NCBI GenBank assembly: GCA_937896235.1
Contig: CALBMX010000030.1
Span: 31,565-95,564, forward strand
DNA: 64,000 nucleotides
Source: an uncultured bacterium
GTDB taxonomy: Bacteria; Planctomycetota; UBA1135; GCA-002686595
Reading direction: 5' to 3'
Positions 55,194 through 64,000 of this stretch are shown piece after piece. Within the stretch, counting starts at the first letter, position 1; each line of letters begins with the position of its first letter. The notes below the pieces were generated by a model, which ran no database searches, was not told the origin of the DNA, and saw only the letters and a list, made by a program, of their open reading frames with translations. A program made the translations under genes and the position numbers.

Positions 55194-56411
55194 CTAGGGT
55201 TTCACGATTCGCATTTCCAACCAATCCGCACGGTCGCCCATGAACGAATCGGAAGCGACGTCGACCTTGAGTTCAAGGGTTTTGGCATCGCCGATCTTGA
55301 TTGCCGGAAGGGCCAAAGGGGCTTCCCCCGAAGTTAGCTCCGGGCTGGACCAGACGATCTTCCCGTCGAGTATGACCTGAAAGGTCACCGAGCCTTTCGC
55401 CGGGACTCCCAAAACAGAGTCGTCCACTGCGACAGCGCCCCGAAGAACGCCACCTGAGAGCTCGCCAAACTGAAGCTGACTCGGCGCATGGACACCAAGG
55501 CCACGCGCCCACTCTCGACCGCCTGCCCGCAACCTTCCGCCCGACACCGCCTTGTCGCCGAGTGCGGGCCAGCGCATTCCGAAGCCATCGCCAAACAGGG
55601 ATAAGCTCCCCGCTTCCGTCCACTTCCGATCCGACAAAAACGACTGCCGATCGTCGTCGACTGCGACGTGCGTTATCGTGCTCAAGGCCAGCTTTAGCCC
55701 TGCGCGGCCCGTGCGCTCAAGCCGTAGGAGTCCCTCTCCGATTCCTCCAAAGTAGCCGCGTAGCCTGGACCCATCAACGAGGTCAACTGCCACGGGCGAC
55801 CGCCCCTCAACATCCGCAGTTCGCGGCGCAAAGGACGCCCCCTCCAGGGCCTCAATCCATAGGCAAGCAACTTCAGTCCAAGGAGTTAGGCGCTCGCCGA
55901 GATCGCCCTCCATCGAGACTCCCGAAGCGTCGAAGCCGAGCAAAAAACCATCGAGCGGATCAAATCCACCCGGCGTAATCCGCCAGAGTCTGTCACCTGA
56001 TTCCGGGGCGGGCAGAACACTTTGATCCTGAACATGCCCGACCGAAAAAAGCGAGGCGATCTCCTCGATCGCGAATTCCGCACTAGCGCCACCGGAGAGC
56101 TGCAGAGCAAGGCTCTCTTCGCTGCCGAGTGCGATCTCGCCAAGTACGTGGTCTCCATTGTGGAGGGTCAACTCAAAAGACCCCGGCCGCGGCGCCGGCA
56201 CTGCCCGGTTGGATTTGACGGCGAAGAAGTCCATCCTCGCCGGACTGGCCCCCATCGTCTTGACCTCCATACCCAAAAGAGGGACGGACACTCGAGAACC
56301 ATCGAGAGATTCCAAGCGGACGCTAGGCTCCCCCTGGAGAGTCGTGGAGAGCGCATGCACTGAAAGCGCGAGGACGAGAGTAGAGAGGATGGTAAGGAGT
56401 CGAGTCAGCAT
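55194..56411 (-). CDS. NPCBM/NEW2-domain secreted protein
   Basis: C-terminal 'AGGREWARGLGVHAPSQLQFGELSGGVLRGAVAVDDSV...GSVTFQVILDGKIVWSSPELTSGEAPLALPAIKIGDAKTLELKVD'. Confidence 0.75.
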   Translation of the reverse strand: MLTRLLTILSTLVLALSVHALSTTLQGEPSVRLESLDGSRVSVPLLGMEVKTMGASPARMDFFAVKSNRAVPAPRPGSFELTLHNGDHVLGEIALGSEESLALQLSGGASAEFAIEEIASLFSVGHVQDQSVLPAPESGDRLWRITPGGFDPLDGFLLGFDASGVSMEGDLGERLTPWTEVACLWIEALEGASFAPRTADVEGRSPVAVDLVDGSRLRGYFGGIGEGLLRLERTGRAGLKLALSTITHVAVDDDRQSFLSDRKWTEAGSLSLFGDGFGMRWPALGDKAVSGGRLRAGGREWARGLGVHAPSQLQFGELSGGVLRGAVAVDDSVLGVPAKGSVTFQVILDGKIVWSSPELTSGEAPLALPAIKIGDAKTLELKVDVASDSFMGDRADWLEMRIVKP

Positions 56412-56724
56412 GGCCGCATTCTAGGCTCCCCAAGGCCCCAAGGGAATCGGCGAGACTGCACTCTGCCAACTTGACAGCCCGCTTACGGGGCATGGATCAC
56501 TCCTGCCAAAGCGGCAGCAGGCACTTGGAGCCGCCCCTCCTCTTCCTTTCCCCTGGCAAGACTTGCGCCACAAAAACCAGTCGGCACTCTTCTTGCATAA
56601 GCTGAGCGAACCTGCTGGAGATGACGCGTTTTCGCCCTCTGTAGGTTCCCAATCAGTCAACGATCAGTCCCTGGCGCTCTGCCTTGGATCCCCCATCATT
56701 ACCCCGTAGTTAGACGAGGACCCC

Positions 56725-58410
56725 ATGGCCAAGAAATTGGTGTTTGAAGCCGAGGCGCGCGAGGCGCTTCTTAGAGGCGTTCAGAAACTTGCCAAGGCAG
56801 TCACAAGTACCCTTGGCCCCCGTGGCCGCAACGCCGTGCTCGATAAGGGCTGGGGCGCACCCACGATTACCAAGGACGGCGTGACCGTTGCGGAAGAGAT
56901 CACTCTCTCCGATCCCTATGAAGAGCTTGGTGCTGCGCTTACCAAAGAGGTCGCCAGCAAAACCAGTGACGTGGCCGGTGACGGCACGACAACGGCAACC
57001 CTTCTGACCGAGCGTATTTTCTCCCACGGACTGCGCGCCATCACTGCGGGCGCTGCCCCTGCGCGCCTTTCGGCCGCTTTGCAGGACGGTACAGCAAAGA
57101 TCTCGATCGCTCTCGACAAGATGTCTAAGCCGGTGAAGACCAGCGCAGACATCTGCAGCGTCGCTACGATTTCCGCAAACAACGACCCAGTGATTGGCAA
57201 GCTCATCGCGGGCGCCATGGACAAGGTCGGTCGCGACGGTGTGATCACTGTTGAAGAGGGAAAGAGCCTCGAGACAAATATCGACATCGTCGAAGGCATG
57301 CAGTTTGACCGCGGCTACCTTTCCCCGCACTTCGTTACGGACCAAGACGCCATGGAGTGCCGCTTCGAAGCGCCACTCATCCTTGTGCACGAGGCCAAGA
57401 TCACCAACTTGCAGCAGCTTCTGCCGCTGCTTGAACTGGTAAAGAGTGCTAAGAAAGAGCTCTTGATCATCGCTGAGGACATTGACTCCGAGGCACTCGC
57501 TACGCTGGTTGTGAACAACTTGCGCGGCGTCGTCTCGACCTGCTCGGTCAAGGCGCCTGGCTACGGAGACCGCCGCAAGGCCATGCTCCTTGATATCGCG
57601 GCCGTCACCGGTGCGAACGCGGTCATGAAAGATGTTGGTACCGACCTGTCGGACGTCACGTTGAAAGATCTTGGCAGCGCGCGTCGCGTCATCATCAACA
57701 ACGACACGACCGTCGTCGTCGGTGGCAAAGGCAAGAAAGAGGATGTCACCGCCCGCGTCGACCAGATTCGTTCAGAGATTGAAAGCACGAAGTCCGATTA
57801 CGATCGTGAGAAGCTGCAAGAGCGCCTCGCGAGGCTTACGGGTGGTATTGCCCAGATTAATGTGGGCGGCGCGACCGACACCGAAGTGAAAGAGCGGAAA
57901 GCTCTCATCGAGGACGCATTGCACGCAACCCGCGCGGCTGTCGAGCAAGGCGTACTTCCCGGTGGCGGCTGTGCTCTCCTCCGCACGCGCGACGTGCTGG
58001 CGAGCCTTCGCAAGAAGGACGACGTGGATTACAACATGGGGCTCGACCTCTTGTTTGAAGCGCTTGCCGGTCCGATCCACAAGATCGCCGAAAACGCCGG
58101 CTTCGAGGGCCCTGTTGTCGCACACCGCGTACTACGCGAAAAGAGCACCTCATGGGGCTTTGATGCCCTCACAGGCGAGTACGTCGACCTCATCAAGAAC
58201 GGCATCCTCGATCCTTGCAAGGTTACGAAGTCTGCACTTCAGAACGCTGTCAGTGTCGCAACTCTGCTGATTACTACCGACGCCATGATCGTCAAAGTCC
58301 CCGAGCCAGCGATGTCCGCTGGTCCAGGTGGTGGCGGCATGGATGGTATGGACGGCATGGGCGACATGGGTGGCATGGGCGGAATGGGAGGCATGGGCAT
58401 GGGCATGTAG
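56725..58410 (+). CDS. groEL1: Chaperonin GroEL paralogue 1 (GGM-rich C-terminus)
   Basis: '[34 protein letters not shown]', '[13 protein letters not shown]', '[17 protein letters not shown]'; ends [25 protein letters not shown]. Confidence 0.93.
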   Translation: MAKKLVFEAEAREALLRGVQKLAKAVTSTLGPRGRNAVLDKGWGAPTITKDGVTVAEEITLSDPYEELGAALTKEVASKTSDVAGDGTTTATLLTERIFSHGLRAITAGAAPARLSAALQDGTAKISIALDKMSKPVKTSADICSVATISANNDPVIGKLIAGAMDKVGRDGVITVEEGKSLETNIDIVEGMQFDRGYLSPHFVTDQDAMECRFEAPLILVHEAKITNLQQLLPLLELVKSAKKELLIIAEDIDSEALATLVVNNLRGVVSTCSVKAPGYGDRRKAMLLDIAAVTGANAVMKDVGTDLSDVTLKDLGSARRVIINNDTTVVVGGKGKKEDVTARVDQIRSEIESTKSDYDREKLQERLARLTGGIAQINVGGATDTEVKERKALIEDALHATRAAVEQGVLPGGGCALLRTRDVLASLRKKDDVDYNMGLDLLFEALAGPIHKIAENAGFEGPVVAHRVLREKSTSWGFDALTGEYVDLIKNGILDPCKVTKSALQNAVSVATLLITTDAMIVKVPEPAMSAGPGGGGMDGMDGMGDMGGMGGMGGMGMGM

Positions 58411-58485
58411 CCCCGCTCACTCCTAATTATCCACGCAACACTCCCCCACTCCGCAAACACACAACAGTTCTAAACTCACTTAATC

Positions 58486-60087
58486 ATGTCCAAGCAGATT
58501 CTGTTCGACGACTCCGCCCGCGCCAAAATGCAGGCCGGCATCGAGAAACTAGCCAAGACCGTCCGCGTGACCATGGGGCCCGCGGGCCGCAACGTCATCC
58601 TCTCCAAGAGCTTTGGCGCTCCTTCCGTCACTAAAGACGGTGTCAGCGTTGCCAAAGAGATTGACCTCGCTGATCCATTCGAAAACATGGGCGCTAAGCT
58701 CGTGCTCGAGGCAGCCAAGAAGACCAACGATGTGGCCGGCGACGGAACCACGTCCGCTACGGTTCTAGCGGCCGCTATCTACTCCGAAGGACTCCGGCAC
58801 CTCGCGACAGGTGTCAACCCAGTTGCTATCCGCTCGGGCATCGAAAAAGGTGTCGAGGCGGTTGTCAACTATATCGCGAGCGTGTCTCGTCCGGTCAAGT
58901 CCAAAAAAGACAAGGCCGCTATCGCTTCGATCTCAGCGAACAACGACTCCGCGATTGGCGACTTGCTCGCCGACGCATTCAGCGCGGTTGGCGACGAAGG
59001 TGTCATCACCATCGAAGAGAGCACGACCCGCGAAACCGAGCTCGAAGTTGTCGAAGGAATGGAGTTTGATAAGGGCTACCTGTCCCCCTACTTCTCCACC
59101 GATCCGGCAAAGTTGATCGCCGAGATGAAGGATGCTTATATCCTGATTCACGAGTCAAAGATCACGTCCGCCAAAGACCTGATCCCAATCTTGGAAAAAG
59201 TCCACGGTACGGGTCGGCCTCTGCTGATCATCGCCGAGGACATCGAGGGTGAAGCTCTGACCACGTTGGTCATCAACCGCCTTCGCGGCGGATTGAACGT
59301 GTGCGCAGTCAAAGCTCCCGGCTTTGGCGATCGCCGCAAGGCTTATCTCGGTGACATCGCTTGCATCACTGGTGGCCAGGCCATTACGGTTGATCTTGGG
59401 CTTAGCCTAGACAGCGTCACGGTCGCCCAACTCGGTCAAGCGAAGTTGGTACGCGTAACGAAGGACAGCACGACAATCATCGCCGGCAATGGCAAGAAAA
59501 AGATGGTCGACTCGCGCTGCGCCCAGATCCGCACGATGATCGAAACGACGAAGTCGAACTACGATCGCGAGAAGCTCGAAGAGCGCCTTGCGAAGTTGAC
59601 CGGCGGCGTTGCAGTCATCAAGGTAGGTGGCGACACCGAAGCTGAGATGAAGGCCAAAAAAGACCTCGTCGAAGATGCTTTGAACGCAACTCGTGCAGCG
59701 ATCGAAGAGGGCATCGTCCCGGGCGGCGGCACCTGCCTGCTGCGCGCGACCGCTGTTCTGGACAAGCTAAAGGTCAAGGGCGATTTGGTTCACGGCATCG
59801 AGATCCTGCGCAAGGCGCTTGGCGCCCCCGCGCGTCAAATCGCTGAGAATGCAGGTGAAGATGGATCGGTAGTCGCGGAGATGATCCTCGAACAAGCCGA
59901 GGGAATGGGTTTCGACTCGATGAACCTCAAGTACGTGGACATGTTCAAAGCTGGCATCATCGACCCCGCGAAGGTCGTGCGCGCAGGACTGCAAAACGCG
60001 TCCTCGATCGCAGCCTTGCTGTTGACTACCAACTCGATGGTTACCGAACTCAAAGATGACAAGGCCGTCTCAGGCACCGTCAACTAG
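58486..60087 (+). CDS. groEL2: Chaperonin GroEL paralogue 2 (no GGM tail)
   Basis: 'VRVTMGPAGRNVILSKSFGAPSVTKDGVSVAKEI', '[14 protein letters not shown]', 'KAPGFGDRRKAYLGDIA'; ends LKDDKAVSGTVN. Confidence 0.93.
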   Translation: MSKQILFDDSARAKMQAGIEKLAKTVRVTMGPAGRNVILSKSFGAPSVTKDGVSVAKEIDLADPFENMGAKLVLEAAKKTNDVAGDGTTSATVLAAAIYSEGLRHLATGVNPVAIRSGIEKGVEAVVNYIASVSRPVKSKKDKAAIASISANNDSAIGDLLADAFSAVGDEGVITIEESTTRETELEVVEGMEFDKGYLSPYFSTDPAKLIAEMKDAYILIHESKITSAKDLIPILEKVHGTGRPLLIIAEDIEGEALTTLVINRLRGGLNVCAVKAPGFGDRRKAYLGDIACITGGQAITVDLGLSLDSVTVAQLGQAKLVRVTKDSTTIIAGNGKKKMVDSRCAQIRTMIETTKSNYDREKLEERLAKLTGGVAVIKVGGDTEAEMKAKKDLVEDALNATRAAIEEGIVPGGGTCLLRATAVLDKLKVKGDLVHGIEILRKALGAPARQIAENAGEDGSVVAEMILEQAEGMGFDSMNLKYVDMFKAGIIDPAKVVRAGLQNASSIAALLLTTNSMVTELKDDKAVSGTVN

Positions 60088-60120
60088 CGAGCGAATCTTC
60101 GCCTAAGCAGCGATTTGAGA

Positions 60121-60154
60121 GGCGCGAGGTAGCGGTAGCCCGATACCTCGCGCC
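60121..60154. other. Perfect 11-bp stem-loop between groEL2 and dnaJ
   Basis: GGCGCGAGGTA...TACCTCGCGCC with inner CGG/CCG. Confidence 0.55.
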
Positions 60155-60187
60155 CAAATTCTAAAGACAGGGTTTCACAGAACAGCA

Positions 60188-61327
60188 ATGACTTCCAAAG
60201 CCGACTACTACGAAGTCCTGGGCGTCTCAAAGGACGCGGACGGGAAAGCGATCAAGAGTGCTTATCGCCAACTTGCGATGAAGTACCACCCTGATCGCAA
60301 CCAGGGTGACGACAGTGCCGAGGCAAAATTCAAAGAGGCCGCAGAGGCCTATGAAGTCCTTGGAGACGCTAAAAAGCGTGCCCAATACGACCGCTTTGGA
60401 CACAAGGCCTTTTCCGGCGGTGGCGGCGGCGGAGGTGGCGATGGTTTCTCCAGCATGGAGGATATCTTCAGCGCGTTCGGCGACATTTTCGGTGGCGGTG
60501 GCGGTGGCGGTGGCTTCGGGGACATATTCGGAGGTGGACGCTCCCGTCAACGCGGACCGGCACGTGGTCGCGACCTGCGCGTCTCTTTGGAGCTCACACT
60601 CGAAGAGATCGATACCGGTGTCGAGCGTCGGATTGAGGTGAACCGCAACGAGCATTGCGGCAAATGCAAAGGGACTGGAGGAAAAGACGGCTCCAAGCCG
60701 ATCTCATGCGTAACCTGCGGAGGCCGCGGCCAAGTAATGCGCCGCCAAGGTTTCTTCAGCATGGCCGCGCCCTGCCCCGACTGTCAAGGCTCCGGTGAGG
60801 TTCAAAAGAACCCCTGCGGCGACTGTAGCGGTAAGGGCCTCAAGCCAAAGAAGACCGAGGTCAAAATCGAAATCCCTGCTGGCGTCGAAGACGGCATGCG
60901 ATTGCGAGTGACGGACGAGGGCGAGGCGGGCCCAAAAGGTGGCGGACGTGGAGACCTGTACGTCGACATCCACGAAGCCGAGCACAACATTTTCCAACGA
61001 AGCGGTCCCGATGTGATCACGGAGGTCCCGTTCTCGTTTGGCCAGCTCACCCTTGGAACCAAAGTCGAGATTCCAACGCTGCGCGGACGCGGCGAGATGA
61101 CCATTCCCAAGGGCACTCAAACCGGGAAGGTATTCCGCCTGCGCGGCCAAGGTCTGCCCCACCTTCAAGGGGCGGGCAAGGGCGATCAACTGGTTCGTGT
61201 TTACGTGGACATCCCCATGAAACTCACGGACCGGCAAGAGGTACTCCTTCGGGAATTTGAGAACATCGAGACCGAAAAGGGTGGCGAGAAGACTTTCTTC
61301 GAGCGCCTGATCGAAAAGTTTAGCTAA
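60188..61327 (+). CDS. dnaJ: Chaperone DnaJ
   Basis: J-domain '[36 protein letters not shown]'; G/F region; four CxxCxGxG-type zinc repeats. Confidence 0.95.
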   Translation: MTSKADYYEVLGVSKDADGKAIKSAYRQLAMKYHPDRNQGDDSAEAKFKEAAEAYEVLGDAKKRAQYDRFGHKAFSGGGGGGGGDGFSSMEDIFSAFGDIFGGGGGGGGFGDIFGGGRSRQRGPARGRDLRVSLELTLEEIDTGVERRIEVNRNEHCGKCKGTGGKDGSKPISCVTCGGRGQVMRRQGFFSMAAPCPDCQGSGEVQKNPCGDCSGKGLKPKKTEVKIEIPAGVEDGMRLRVTDEGEAGPKGGGRGDLYVDIHEAEHNIFQRSGPDVITEVPFSFGQLTLGTKVEIPTLRGRGEMTIPKGTQTGKVFRLRGQGLPHLQGAGKGDQLVRVYVDIPMKLTDRQEVLLREFENIETEKGGEKTFFERLIEKFS

Positions 61328-61330
61328 GCC

Positions 61331-61888
61331 ATGACCACTGAAGAGAAACAAGACGAAGGCGTAGACAACGGCGTGACCGAAAACTCTCCTGAGCAAACGG
61401 TTGCCCCCGAAGAGGTTGTCGAGGACACGATCGAGAGCCTCCTCACAGAGCGCGACGATTACATCGCCCGCTGGCAGCGCTCCCAAGCGGACTGCCACAA
61501 CATCCGGCGCCGTTCCCACAGCGACCTCGAGGCACGCCTGCGCATGCGAATGCAGCCCCTGCTAGAGTCGATCTTGCTGGTCATGGACAATCTTGACATG
61601 GCGCTCCGGAGTCCTGCGGAGAGTGCAGAGACCAAAAATTTGGCCCTCGGCGTCCGCATGACTCGCGATCAGCTCGTCAATGCCCTCGGAACGGAAGACG
61701 TGAAGAGTATTGACACCGATGGTCCTTTCGACCCCGCTGTCCACCAAGCGATCGAAATCGTTGATGCAGAGGGAGTTGAACCAGGATCCATCGTAAGTTG
61801 CGTCCGTGAGGGTTACACGTGGCGCGATGTTGTCTTGCGCCCGGCCCAAGTCAACGTCTCAAAGGCCGAAGAGGAAAACGAGGGATAG
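61331..61888 (+). CDS. grpE: Nucleotide exchange factor GrpE
   Basis: 'DDYIARWQRSQADCHNIRRRSHSDLEARLRMRMQPLLESILLVMDNLDMAL', 'FDPAVHQAIEIVDAEGVEPGSIVSCVREGYTWRDVVLRPAQVNVSK'. Confidence 0.9.
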   Translation: MTTEEKQDEGVDNGVTENSPEQTVAPEEVVEDTIESLLTERDDYIARWQRSQADCHNIRRRSHSDLEARLRMRMQPLLESILLVMDNLDMALRSPAESAETKNLALGVRMTRDQLVNALGTEDVKSIDTDGPFDPAVHQAIEIVDAEGVEPGSIVSCVREGYTWRDVVLRPAQVNVSKAEEENEG

Positions 61889-61890
61889 CC

Positions 61891-62163
61891 GTGCCAACCT
61901 ACGATTACGTCTGTGGCGCTTGCGCCCACCACGTTGAGATTTTCCACTCGATGTCTGAGAAGCCCCGCAAGAAGTGCCCCTCATGTGGGAAGCTTAAGCT
62001 GGAACGGCAAATCGGACTCGGCGGTGGTGTGATCTTTAAGGGCAGCGGCTTCTACGAGACCGACTACCGTAGTGAGTCGTACAAAAAGGGCGAGAGCTCT
62101 GCAAAGCCGGCTCCAGCACCCAAAAAGAGTGCGGACAGCGCTGGCACAAGTCCGAGCGAGTAA
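61891..62163 (+). CDS. FmdB-family zinc-ribbon protein (GTG start)
   Basis: 'PTYDYVCGACAHHVEIFHSMSEKPRKKCPSCGKLKLERQIGLGGGVIFKGSGFYETDYR'. Confidence 0.9.
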   Translation: MPTYDYVCGACAHHVEIFHSMSEKPRKKCPSCGKLKLERQIGLGGGVIFKGSGFYETDYRSESYKKGESSAKPAPAPKKSADSAGTSPSE

Positions 62164-62221
62164 GAGGGGGAGAGTTGATTGCGATGGCCCCCTAGGTCAG
62201 CAATTGTGGTAAACCTTGACT

Positions 62222-63346
62222 ATGAGTGACTCTCCACCCGAACCCAAATACCGACGCGAATTGGCTAGCTTTGTCGCCTTGAATGGCGACTTGGCCGAGA
62301 AGCGCGACATCTGGAAGTCGAAACCGTACTACCTAGAGTACTCGACCAACTCGTCCTGTAATTTGCGCTGTACGATGTGCAGCCAGTCTGAGAATCCGCC
62401 GGTGGTTACGACCCCCAAGGCGAAGCGGGCCGACCTGTTTGACCAGCTGCTACCCCACGCGACGATCTTGACCCCGTCGGCGACATCGGAGCCTCTGCTC
62501 AACAACATGAAGGAGTTGATCCCGAAACTCCAAGAGCACCAGGTCTCGCTAAACATCATTACAAATGGCGCCCTAATGACGCCTGAGGTTTTGGAGCAGC
62601 TACTTCCCCACCTGCACCAGCTCACGTTCTCGATCGACAGTCAAGTCAAAGAGATTTTCGAGATGATGCGCGCCCCTGCCATCTTCGAAGACGTGACCGA
62701 AAAGACACGCGTATCTGTGGCCAGATGCAAAGAGGCCGGCATGCCGGTCACGATCCACATGGTGCTCATCACGGACAACGTGCCTCACCTTGAGGGATTT
62801 GTCGACTACGTCGTCGACGATCTAGGAGCGCACGATATCACCGTGCTCGAACTCCTAGAGTCCACGAATAACTTCGCCGAGATGGACGCATTCGGTGTTC
62901 TAGGCGAAGCGGTTGTAGGTGAAGCCTTACAGAAGATGCGTGCAAGGTGCGAAGAGCGCGGCGTGAACTTGCGTATTGAAGTGCACGCCCCCCACGGCGG
63001 TGAGTACACCAACTTCGCACAACCCGAACGAATCAACTCCGCAGCTGTGATGGACATCATGCACACCGAGTTGGCAAAGAGCCACCTAGGCTTCTGCCCG
63101 CACGTAATGGGCTACCTGAAGGTTGAACCCGACGGCGAGGCGTTCCCCTGTTGTCGAGGCCCACGGGAGCTACGACTAGGGAACGTGATCGAAGATGGCT
63201 TCGAAGCCGTGTGGAACGGAAAGCCCATGCAGAAGTTGCGCAAGCAGATGTTCGAAGGCAACTTGCCAAAGGTGTGTCAGGGATGCGCCGTGTTGGAAGC
63301 GCCCAAGTGGTTTGCGAAGAAGGACGGGGAGTCCCCTGGCGTTTAG
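62222..63346 (+). CDS. Radical SAM protein with SPASM-like C-terminal cysteines
   Basis: 'STNSSCNLRCTMCSQSENPPVV' (CxxxCxxC) and C-terminal 'FCPHVMGYLKVEPDGEAFPCCRG...NLPKVCQGC'. Confidence 0.88.
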   Translation: MSDSPPEPKYRRELASFVALNGDLAEKRDIWKSKPYYLEYSTNSSCNLRCTMCSQSENPPVVTTPKAKRADLFDQLLPHATILTPSATSEPLLNNMKELIPKLQEHQVSLNIITNGALMTPEVLEQLLPHLHQLTFSIDSQVKEIFEMMRAPAIFEDVTEKTRVSVARCKEAGMPVTIHMVLITDNVPHLEGFVDYVVDDLGAHDITVLELLESTNNFAEMDAFGVLGEAVVGEALQKMRARCEERGVNLRIEVHAPHGGEYTNFAQPERINSAAVMDIMHTELAKSHLGFCPHVMGYLKVEPDGEAFPCCRGPRELRLGNVIEDGFEAVWNGKPMQKLRKQMFEGNLPKVCQGCAVLEAPKWFAKKDGESPGV

Positions 63347-63824
63347 AGGCCCGGCCTCTCATCAAATACCCAACGAGACACCGGAATCCATAGGAAGCGA
63401 CGAGGTGAGTGATCCCACCTCTAGAGTGCCCTCCCGTGTCTCTAAAGTCATCCTCTGAGCTATAACAGCAAACCGCAGCACTTAAAGTCGGAGCGCCCCA
63501 AAGAGCCGTTTCTCCGGCCCAAGAGCGATCTCGCGAGGTGAGCAGCCACCGGCTGGTGAGCGAAGAAAGCCACCCGAGTTGCGGCTGTACTCAATCTCCT
63601 AATCCTATGGGCAAGGGCCCAACCAAGCCGAGCTCGCTAGCTTTGGAGGAGAGATCGCAAACGGCGAGCTCTCGCTTCTCCATTCGCTCCGGGTACCTCA
63701 TTTCCCCGGGCCTTTCGCCCGCGATTAGGGGCTTGCTCTTAGGCCACTTTCAGCGTCCGAGATTTTGGTGGCACTTGTCTAAGTCGCTGGCGCAGTGTGG
63801 TTTGATTGGTCGGGATAGGCGAGA

Positions 63825-63879
63825 AGGTGGTTTTTGTAAATTGGGGAGCACTCTTGGCATGCGTGAAAACCACCCTGTC
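63825..63879. repeat. 55-bp direct repeat, copy 1
   Basis: AGGTGGTTTTTGTAAATTGGGGAGCACTCTTGGCATGCGTGAAAACCACCCTGTC. Confidence 0.93.
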
Positions 63880-63945
63880 GCTTGGTGTTTTCTCGGCTGT
63901 TTTACCTCTGGTTCTTTGAGCGCTCTTGGGCCTTGAAAAAACCTT

Positions 63946-64000
63946 AGGTGGTTTTTGTAAATTGGGGAGCACTCTTGGCATGCGTGAAAACCACCCTGTC
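63946..64000. repeat. 55-bp direct repeat, copy 2 (identical; reaches window end)
   Basis: Exact copy of 63825-63879, offset 121 bp. Confidence 0.93.

Noticed and set aside
56412-56724. CIRCE/HrcA operator upstream of groEL1
   Set aside because: No TTAGCACTC-N9-GAGTGCTAA-like inverted repeat seen in the intergenic region
63538-63981. ORFs 63538-63936 (+) and 63739-63981 (-)
   Set aside because: No recognisable motif; they run through the direct repeat and overlap each other
63825-64000. CRISPR array or integron attC sites at the right edge
   Set aside because: Only two visible copies, 55 bp each with a 66-bp spacer, not CRISPR-like; no RYYYAAC/GTTRRRY core pair seen and no cas or intI gene in the window

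Overview
64 kb bacterial chromosomal window, about 50 CDS plus two tRNAs, densely packed, with no prophage, transposase, rRNA or CRISPR array recognised. Content suggests a Planctomycetota-type bacterium: a DUF1549/DUF1553 (PSD1) plus DUF1501 gene pair, many FG-GAP/VCBS, CRTAC1 and HEAT-repeat secreted proteins, and an NPCBM protein. Core blocks include rpsB-tsf-pyrH-frr, two tandem groEL paralogues followed by dnaJ-grpE-fmdB-like, xseA, nadA, P5C dehydrogenase, pabB/pabC, xerC-like, tRNA-Glu and tRNA-Lys. Items most worth a second look: (1) parts of the ebo 'metabolite traffic' pathway split across the window (eboB+eboA at 10.7-12.6 kb, eboE at 43.4-44.7 kb); (2) a bacterial protein with two tandem PARP-type zinc fingers (22.4-23.0 kb); (3) an exact 55-bp direct repeat with internal inverted repeat, 121 bp apart, running into the right window edge; (4) a degenerate 24-nt tandem array downstream of pruA; (5) a tandem groEL pair without adjacent groES and with divergent C-termini; (6) an amidohydrolase and a sulfatase-like protein with non-canonical active-site residues. 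All calls are from reading sequence and translations; no searches were run.
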